From Eledone cirrhosa (Eukaryota; Mollusca; Cephalopoda; Octopoda; Eledonidae), in assembly GCA_964016885.1 (NCBI GenBank), contig OZ024743.1:339860907-339924906 (forward strand): DNA of 64,000 nt, read 5' to 3'. The position numbers and the translations under genes were made by a program. The notes under the pieces were generated by a model. It did no database searches. It was not told the origin of the DNA and was given only the letters and a program-made list of their open reading frames with translations. Each line of letters begins with the position of its first letter. Within the stretch, counting starts at the first letter, position 1. Of the stretch, positions 11,601 to 22,200 are shown piece by piece.

Positions 11601-14600
11601 CATTCCCTTTTTCTTCACAACATTCATCACTGGTTCTATTCTCATCATCATCATCCTTTAACATCCGTAATGATGATGGGAATCCTCCTTAATTCGTTGT
11701 TTAGCTTCCTCTCTCTGATCAATACTCTGCTCATCCACGGAATCTGAACCATTTTCATTTTTTCCCAGCCTTCTCTGTCTCACTCCCATAAATCATGGTA
11801 TTTCTCAAACAGGCAGCATATATTTTACTCTTCAATTTCTTATTAGTATGCCACTCAATTCTCAGAACCCTTTCCATAAACATCTCACTCTAGCCAGCAT
11901 CAATAAGTTCAATCCACCTTCAACAATAACAAACAAAATAATTTTAATTTCAATTCAACTGAAATTGTGTAATCAGTCAGACTTATATTTTCTGAAGTAT
12001 AATCCCCAAAGTTTGAATAGAATTGCAACTGTGAAAAAGTAACTATCAAATCTGTACAATGTAATACATTGAAAGGCAAAAGCTTTGTGTTTAAGAAGTT
12101 TGTTTCATAACCACATAGTTTGGGGTTAAGTCCATGATGCATAGCACCTTGGGTAAGTTTCTTCTACTTTAGCCTCAGGTTAGCCAATGCCTTGTTAGTG
12201 TATTTGATAGACTGAAACTGTAAGGAAGCTTATCATATATTTATATCATATGTATGTGTATATGTCAATTGCTTTAAACACTATATTGATATGGTTTTTA
12301 AAAAGCCACTGCTGACATCCCCCAATGAGCATCAGTATTATATACCACACTTATAAAATAGGTATGTGTTATTAGCATCAAGATGGGACATCTGTCTGTA
12401 GTAAACTTGCCTCAAAAAATTTTGTCCAACCCTTACAAGCATAAAAACAATGATGATGATAATGGTATAACAATACTTACACATTTTCAAGTTCAGATAT
12501 ATCAGCTTTCAATTTCAAGTGCCAGTTTTCTGATTGCTGAAACATTTGTCGTAGAAGCAATATATTGGTATGAGCCATATTAATCAGTTCTGACTCCATA
12601 TCACCTCTTATAACTTGAAGCAGTCCATCTAACAATTCTTCAACTTCATAATTAGTATAGGTATCTTCACCAAGCCTAAAATATACAGAAACAACTATTA
12701 CATTAAAAAAAAAGTATGCAATAAGTGTAGTAGCATTTATTCCTTTATTTGAGGTTTTAATCCATTGCTATTCTGAGTTTCTTGCATGCTTTTCAAAGCA
12801 ACTCAAAGAATGAGCAAGAAATATGATAATCAGAGTAATGTAAATGCTAAAGGGTTAATGAAGTCTCATATTTGAAAATATACATTTGCACACACATATG
12901 AACAAATTACGTAACACATTATGAAACATTAACATACAAAAACAGACACAGAAGCCGATGACAATTGAATTTGAAACTCTGTAGTTGTAAAGCAAACTTC
13001 TTAACCACAGAGTTATTCCTCCACATAACAAATGTATTGTTTCTCCATATCTCTTTTCTGCTACTACACTGCTGCTCTGTACTCTTCTTAATAAATACAA
13101 TGCATATCAGCCCCCACTTAATGCATCTGTCTTTTCCATTTCATAATTCCTACTGTATCTGATTCCACACTAAACATTTTCTAATCATATCATCCCAGAG
13201 CTACACCTCTCCAAAATATTTTCTCCACTCAAATTTTCCCTGATCTCTGAGCCATGCACTCTATGGAGTAATGTTACATCAAAGACCCTTTGGCAGAATC
13301 CCATTTTGATCGCATGTATTTGCAATCATATTCTTTACCCAAGAGTCATGACCATAGGTAAGGGTTGGCACACATACCAAATTGAAGATAGCAAGTTTGG
13401 CTTTTACACTTACCTCTCTTCTGATGACTGAATGCGGAAGCTGGTGCATTACTGCACAAGCTCTTGCACTTAATTCAGCCTCCTGCTTTCCATCACTCAT
13501 GAGATACTTGAACTACTCCACCTGCTTCAGTGGAACTCCACTTACATGAAGAATGCACTGCGCAGACTTCCTTGAGAAGACGAGTGTCTGAGTCTTTACA
13601 GCGCTGATTTTCATTCTGCTTTGCAGCACTCATCAGCAAACCTATCAAGTACATGTCGGAGATCAGCTTCCAATGAGTTAAGTAGTACTATGTCATCTGC
13701 AAATTCCAGCTGACTGATCTTACAACTGCCAGTCTCAAAACCATTTCCAACCTAGTTGCGCATGTCAATCCTGTTCATGAAGATTATAAACAGAAGAGGT
13801 GATAGTACACACTGTTGGACAAGTCCAACACCCACATTGAATGGTTTCAATTTAGCACTATTTATCTAAACACAAATACTTGGGCATCTGTACAGAAACC
13901 TCCATTGATCCCATACTCCTGCAGAACCTTCCACAACAGGTCCAGTGGAATGTGGTCATATGTTTTTTCGAGGTCTATGAAACAAGCATACACCTCTTGT
14001 CAATACTCCTACAATTTTTCAAAGACCTACCGCAGTGCGAATATTTGGTTGGCTGTGCTGCATCCGGGACGAAAACCACACTATTTGTCAGCTAGCTTGG
14101 ACTCGACAATACCCCTACATCTCTTTGTCAGACACTTAGCATAGACTTTACCAGGGAGGCTTAACAAGGAGATCACTCTATAGTTAAAGTAGTTTCTCTT
14201 GTCTCTCTTTTTAAAAATTGGAATTATCACTCCCGATTGCCATTCCTTAGGTGCTTTTCCAAAGATCCAGGCCACCCAGTACACAGAAGTCAGCCAGAGA
14301 ATACCTTCTCTATTTAAAGCTTTTAACATCTCAGAATTCTCCCCAGAAGCCTTGCTATATTTAAGCTCTTTAATTGCTCTGGTGACCTCAGCCTCCAAGA
14401 GGTTAGTAATCACTTCCAGATGCACCTCATGTACATCAAAAGATGTAAAGGTTTTTACATAAAATTATGATGGAAGTTTTTTAGATAAATATAAACACTT
14501 ATAACAAACAAGGGTGGTTTCAAACAATTAGGTATCAAAAAGGTTAAAGCCTTCGGTTTAGAAATTGAGACACATTTCTCTCATGGTTACCTGTATGCAG

Positions 14601-16231
14601 ACTATTCCAGTAGGAAATGGGAATAAGCTGCACACACTAACTGTTAATATTGGTTTCTTATATAGGCACAAGGCCAGTGATTTGGGGGGAGGGGAAAGTC
14701 GATTAAATCGATCCCAGTGCGTGACTGGTACTTTATTTTATCGCCCCCATGAGGATGAAAGGCAAAGTTAACCTCGGCAGGATTTGAACTCAGATCATAA
14801 AGGGCCGTAACTCTTTGCTGCAAAGCATGGCGTCCGATTCTCTACCGATACTGCCAATCCACCACCCTCGGATTAACTGAAAATATTGTTGAAAGAAAGC
14901 TCTATAACAGATAGAGAGATGATATATAGTTAGAGAGACAAACAGAAGGTAATATACCAGCAAACAACATCAAGCATTTAAAAGATATTTTCTTTGCTAA
15001 AGCAGAAGTTGTTAGCCATGCAGGTGATAGGAAGGGTATGAAGCTGTAGAAAACCTGCCAAACAAAGGGTTGGGAGGACACTTCAACTGTGTCAAAGACA
15101 TAAGACATCCCCAATACTGGTGTCACAATATAATGCACTCAGTTGAGTGTTGGTTTGTATGTAAACAAGATGCAGGCCTCCAGCCCATCTGAAAGATCAG
15201 TAGCTCTGCCTGAGTACTGATTTGGCCTGTGAAGACCCATTCAACCCTTGCTAGCAGAGAAAACAGAAGTTAAATAATGATGATGTTATATATATATATA
15301 TATACACACACAAAGATCGGGTGTGAACCTTGAATTTTCGGACTTACTAAGTGCCAAGGAAATAAATCTATAAGAAGATGTAGGAAGCTCAGACACAGAA
15401 AATAACTGCAATACAGCCAGTTGCTATAAAATAGCTTACAAAAATTGGGTAAAGACTCTAAGACATGGAAAAATGTCAGGGGTTGCTACAAAGAAGCAAA
15501 CTCCATATCTACCAACATTTTTCTGTCTTTAAGAGTCTTTACCCAATTTTTGTAAGCTATTTTATAGCAACTGACTGTATTGCAGTTATTTTGTGTTTGA
15601 GCTTCCTACATCTTCTTATAGATTTATTTCCTTGGCACTTAGTAAGTTAAAAAATTCGAACATCACACACAACGTTTGTTTATATTTTCAAAAGCTCTTT
15701 GATTCAGCTCCTTATTTAGATGGTAAGATGTTGTCAAGGGTCCCTTAGCTCAATAGTTAGAACATCTGTGAGACACGGAGTTCATTTCTTTGTAGCAGCC
15801 GCTGGCAACATTTTTCTGTCTTTAGGAGTCTTTACCTGACTTTTATAAATTATTTTGTAGCAACTGAGTATAATTGCAGTTATTTTCTGCGTCTGAGCTT
15901 CCTACATCATCATCATCATCATTTTACGTCCGCTTTTCCCTGCTTGCAAGGGTGGGATGGCAACTGATTCTGGCTTGATTTCTACAGCTGGATGCCCTTC
16001 CTAACACCAACCTCATTTACAGTGAGTGCTGGGTGCTTTTTTTCCGTGGCGCCTACACGTCCACTTTACAGTGTGGGCTGGGTGCTTTTTTTACCGTGGC
16101 ACCTCCACGACCACTTTGCAGTGGAATGACAGGGACCACAGTCCCATCATGTCACTTCTACAATTGAGAAAACTGGAGCAATGTGAAATAAAGTGTCTTG
16201 CTCAAGGAAACAACACATCACATTTTCCTAT

Positions 16232-16264
<33 letters not shown>

Positions 16265-19200
16265 ACGTTTAACATCCGTGTTCCACGCTTGCATGGGTTT
16301 GGACGGGGGTAGTCCCACTTGAGGCAAGAGTGATTGTCTTGCAGGTTTTCTACAGTTGGATGCCCTTCCTAACACCAACCACATTTACAGTGTGGGTCTG
16401 GGAGGTTTTTACCGTGTTGCCTACACGGCCACATTACAGCGTGGACTGTGTGTTTTTTTTGTCGTGACACCTACACGATTTCATTTGTTTCGGCCTGGAT
16501 GGCGCGGCACCAACATAACTTTACATAGAACGGGGTGGTGTGGATGGGGTGGGGGTGGGACGGGGTGTATTTTGTTAGAGATGCCTACTGGCTGGAGTAG
16601 GTTTTACTATATATTTAGGTAAGGCGGGTCTTCTCTGTTACTGAGTACCGCCAAAGGTCTCGGTCCAGTGACATTGTCTTGGAGAGGTGTAAGTGTGTGA
16701 TGTCGGAGTTTATCAGCTCGTCCCAGGTTTTTCTAGGTCTGCCTATTCCGTGACTACCGTCTATCTTTATTGCCCTGCACTTTGTTATACAGCTATCGAC
16801 TTTCATGCGCATCATGTGTCCATACCAACGTAGCCTTCTCTCGAGTAAACAACATCTGATAAATATATATAATAATAATGATTTCTAGTATAGGCACAAG
16901 GCCAGTAATTTTTTGGGGGGAGAGTCAATTAAATCGACCCCAGTAGATTACTGTTGTTTTGTTTTATCGACCCCATAAGGATGAAAGGCAAAGTTAACCT
17001 CAGCGGGATTTGAACTCAGACCATAAAGGACTGTAACTCTATGCTGCAAAGCATGGTGTCCGACTCTACCGATACTGCCAATCCACCGCCCTAATATAAT
17101 ATATATAATAATAATAATAATAATAATTGTTTCTACTTTTGGCACGAGGCCAGCAATTATTCCAGTGTATTACTGGTACTTTATTTTATTGACCCCGTAA
17201 GGATGAAAGGCAAAGTTAACCTCGGTGGGATTTGAACTCAGACCATAAATAGCCATAACTCTTTGCTGCAAAGCATGGCGTCCGACCCTCTACCGATACT
17301 GCCAATCCACTGCTCTATAATAATAATAATGATGAGCAGGAATGAAGTATCAATGTAATACCATTATGTTTATTTACATATATTGTGTATTTTGTGATCA
17401 ATCAGTTCAAGGTATGATCGGTATTGAACGCGCCCAGCTCTGAAATCGATAGCTCACCAGACTAGTGGATACTCTAATCTCTCTCTCTTCCTATATAGTA
17501 TTCTTTTACTGGTTTCCATAATTGGAATTTGGCCATGCTGGATTGCTTCCATAACACATATATCTGTATATATAAACTTACCTACTGCATTTCACATCAC
17601 TAAAACAGGAATCTATTGCACGAAGTTGCTGACTGCGATGAAATCGTACAAAACGCATGTATGCAATCACTTGAGCTTGGTGATGCTCATTTAAACCAAG
17701 TACAGATGTCTGAAATTCAAGGAAAGAATTATATAAGGACTTATATTTTTACACAGCCACACACACTTGTTCATCATAAAATAAATTCCTTCAAATGCTC
17801 AGAAGGCTCACTAGAAGTAGTAGAGAGCTTTAGCTATCTAGGTGATCTCATTAGAATTGGTGGTGGATGCCAGGAGAGTGTTGTAGCCAGAATGAAAATA
17901 CAGTGCAAAATGTTCAGCGAGTTGTTACCTCAACTGGCAACAATGGACTTCCTTATCACAGTGAAGTGCAGATTATATGATGCCTGTGTTCAAACTGCTA
18001 TGCTACATGGTAGTGAGAGTGGGCCATGAGTGCATATGTTACATTTTTGGCATGATCTCTACAGCTTGGGGCCATTCTTAACACCCACCACTTCACAGAG
18101 TATACTGGATGCATTCTATCATGGCACTACCACTTTACAGGGTGTACTGGGTGAATGTTATCATGGAACAAGCACTATCACTTTACAGAGTGAACTATGT
18201 GCATTTTATCATGGCACTAACACTTTACAGAGTGTACTGGGTGCATTTTATCATGGCACCAATACTACTACTAGAGGCTGAAATCAGAGAGGGTGGGGTG
18301 AGGGAAAATATGACAAGAGTCTCTGTGGAGGTATAAATGGTAGTTTCATACCTGTTACCAACAACTAGGGAGAGAGTCAAAAGGCAGGAATCTAGGGGGA
18401 TCAAGTGTGGGCACAAGTGTAGGGTGGTGGATTTGGCCACTGATAAGATTGTTATGAAAAGGAGGAATACATAACAGGATTGGATGTGAGTATGTGTGTA
18501 CATGAACGTCAACTAACAACTACAAAGATTTATATATGTTAGGCACATGGCTTAGTGGTTAGAGGATTCGCAATTGTGAGGTTCATCATCATCATCAACG
18601 TTTAACGTCTATCTTCCACGCTAGCATGGATTTAGACGGGAATTGTCCCACTTGAGGCAAGATTGGTCGTCTCGCTCGTATAGGACTGTCTGGCAGGTTT
18701 TCTACGGCTGGATGCCCTTCCTAACACCAACCACGTTTACAGTGTGGACTGGGAGGTTTTTACCGTGTTACCTACATGAGGTTGCGAGTTCAATTCTCAT
18801 ACTGGGTAATGCGTAGTGCCCTTGAGCAAAACACTTTATTTAACGTTGCTACTTCTGCCAGGAGTTGTAACTGGTAGATAGTATCAGCAATGGAAACCAG
18901 TGGAAACATTGTTTCTTTGGTCCAATTTGACAGGGTCCACCCCACTTGGTAAGTGAATGAGGTGTGGGATCTTGCCGATCACTTCCCCTATATATGTCAG
19001 GTGTAATACTTGATAGGGTTATATATGTCAGGTGTAATACTTGATAGGGTTATATATGTCAGGCGTAATACTTGATAGGGTTATATATGTCAGGTGTGAT
19101 AAATTTCAAGGAAAAAGTTCTTAATTAACAACAAACTTTGTTTTTCATTTATCCGCCTACAGATGACATTTGACAGATTATCAGACTGTTATCTAATGGA

Positions 19201-22200
19201 CAATGCCAATGCCAGATTTAAATGGCTTATGAGAGCTATTGCCATCATATATAAAAGTACAACAACAATATCATGATCAGTAGTGAATTTAGTGAAGAAT
19301 TGAATCCCCAAATGGTATCTGTTAAGGTTTTGTCTGCAGATCTCTCTTCATCTTATTCTTTGAAGCAGATATATAGTTGGCAATATATATATAAAGGCAA
19401 TCTTGATGAATGCATGAAATATATAATACTATTACATATTTTTCATATACTTTTCTGGAAAAGGTTTGATTTATACACAAGTACATACAGTAAATATATG
19501 TGGAAAACTAATATGTGACTTATCTACTGAACCTACAAAACCTTAATTCAAAATATAGTGTATTGGCAGGATCCTTCAGTTTGTGTCAAAAGACACAATT
19601 TCTCTGCACTTGATAGAACGAATGACCATATGTAAGCGAGATGAAGACCCCTTGGCCTGTCTGAGAGGTCAGTAGTCCCGCTTCAGTACCAACCCTTGCT
19701 AGCAGGGAAAGTAGATGTTAAGCAAATGAATTTAAAAAAAAAACCCATGAAAAACCAGACCCAACTCCTCCGTCTACCTTTCCTGCAATAAGCTCCCACT
19801 CCCCAAGTGCTCCCTGCATTCACATTCTTCACTCCCCTCTTTCCTTGCCAAACTCATGCCATCATGGAAAGAAGTGTTCCCCCTACCCCTTCCAACATCC
19901 CCAATTTTCCTTCCTTGTCAACATGGAAGATATGCTGTCTACTCTCACCCACATCTCTGATTCATTTTCCTAGTCCAATCCGTACAAGCACGGAAAGCCA
20001 GGCATACCTCACAATATACTGCACAGACACAAATGACGTTTTTCAAAACCACTTCTTCCGCCATTGTGATATAATCCCCCAACACATACACACACTCCAT
20101 TCCCAGAGTTAGTGCTATGATAAAAATGCATTCAGCCCATTCAGATATCATGACAAAAAGCACCCAGTCCACACTATAAGCTGGCTGTGCCATTAGAAAG
20201 GGTATCCAGCTGTAGAAATGAAGCCAAAAACGGAATGCACAAGCAAGACATAGTTACTGAGCCAATTTAGCTTCAGTACATGACAAGCGATCCAATCCAG
20301 GCAAGCATTAAATAGCAATGATGATGAAACGTTGCTAACTGACACCTGTAAGTTAATCAATACTAAACCTATAAGTTATATGATATACTGATTAACTAAT
20401 AAGAAATGTCAGCTAGCAATGTTTATATTTAATAGCATAGTCAGAGGAGAAGGCAGTACCTCTTCTTGAGTTCTCAGTGGTAGGAAGGAAGAGACAAAGT
20501 AACCCTAATGATTTTTTTCTTTTTTTTCACCTTTTAAATGGTTTAATTTTTGTAGGAAGACATTCTGCATGTCCTGTGAGCTTGTTGATACAAATGAAGC
20601 CAATGTTCTTCTTTGTGATATTTTGAAGAGGAAGAACTGGTTGAAGTAGTGAGTGCAGAGCTTAAGGGGTTCTTTTTTTCTTTCATTGGCTTTATGCCCA
20701 TTTTCCCATGCTGGCATGGATTGAATGAAGGCCAGAGCTTATTCTGGATTAATGTGGAGTTAAGCAACTGAGAGCACAAGACTCCTTGTTCAACACTACA
20801 TCAGTGTTGAACAAGGTTAATTTCAGCTACAGCCAGAACACATTTTCAGCTAAGTGAAATTGAACACTCTTAAATGAAGTGCTCTGCCCAAGGACACAAA
20901 GTATCCTTTGATTGAAGGATTGAACCCAACACCTTAGTTATTAGGCCACATGTCTGAGATGATGAGAGGAGACGTAAATGAATTAAGAGTGTCAGCTAGC
21001 TTCAAAGGATTTCTAACAATGACCATTCCATCTGACACTGTATCCAGAACACCATTATCTGACATGTTCTTTTTTTTTAAAGATTGTAGGATAATATTTG
21101 AGGGAGTCTGCCATTTCTAGTAGGTCATTGATAACATAAGGGCTTCCTCATCAAGTTGTATATAAGTCGGCGTTGTTGGTGTGGATGTTTGTAGAAGCAA
21201 CTGCGCAGTACCTTGGGCAAAAGTTCGTTGACTAATGCCTTGCAAGCAAAATTTGTTAATCAGAAACAGTAAGAAAGCCAGTTGTGTGTGTATATATATA
21301 TAGGCGACGACACATGACCGTGACCTCTGGCGTCACGCAGTAATACAGAAGACCCGACCCCCCACAGGCTGAAGCTGAAGCATACAGACAATATGCCCCC
21401 ACCCCTCCTACTACAAAGTGGTCGTGGAGGTACCACGGCAAAAAAGCACCCAGCCCACACTGTAAAGTGGGCGTGTAGGCGCCACGGTAAAAAAGCACCC
21501 AGCACTCACTGTAAATGAGGTTGGTGTTAGGAAGGACATCCAGCTGTAGACATCAAGCCAGAATCAGTTCCCGTATGAACAAGACATGGTCAGCCGACCG
21601 GGCACTGCCCACAACAGGACAACCCATCTAACCCATGCTAGCGTGGAAGAATGGACGTAAAACGGTGATGATGATGATGATATATATATATATACACATA
21701 TGGGAGGGAGGGGGTGTTCCGAGGCCATAGTATCTAGAATAAGGACGGGTTGGAAGAAGTTTAGGGAGCTGCTTCCTCTGTTGACAAAGAAGGGTTTCTC
21801 CCTGCATACGAAAGGACGGTTATATGATGCCCGTGTGAGATGCGCGATGCTGCATCGTAGTGAGACATGGGGAAACAACTGCAGAAGATATGCGACGGCT
21901 GGAGAGAAATGAAGCAAGTATGCTCCGTTGGATGTGCAATGCCAATGTGCGTGAACAACTGAGCATAGACGAGTTGAGAAAGAGGGATAAGTTGAGGTGT
22001 GCAGGAGAGAAGGCTGAGATGGTATGGACATGTGATGCGCATGGAGGATGACTGCTGGGTAAAGAAGTGCCAAGAAATCCCAGTAGAAGGAAGACGCAGT
22101 AGAGGTAAACCACGAAAAACATGGGCAGAGGTGGTGAGAGCAGACTGCAGATTGTTGAAACTCACCGAGATGATGAAGGACCGTGACAAGTGGAGAGATG

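Larger units (their letters stand above)
11412..12480 (-). other. LZTFL1 intron 3
   Basis: Holds a minus-strand LINE C-terminal relic (11466-11890), a D-type SINE fragment (12095-12215) and a LINE tail scrap (12360-12470). Confidence 0.65.
12676..17581 (-). other. LZTFL1 intron 2
   Basis: 4.9 kb intron holding an RTE-like LINE relic (13270-14430), three tRNA-Lys-like SINEs (14653, 16871, 17107), a foldback element (15329-15660), an inverted SINE (15906) and an inverted LINE 3' end (16231). Confidence 0.7.

Noticed and set aside
16948..17145. Minus-strand 65-codon ORF
   Set aside because: Runs through a family B SINE and (TTA)n tract; a closely similar reading occurs at 30676 and elsewhere, as expected of a SINE.
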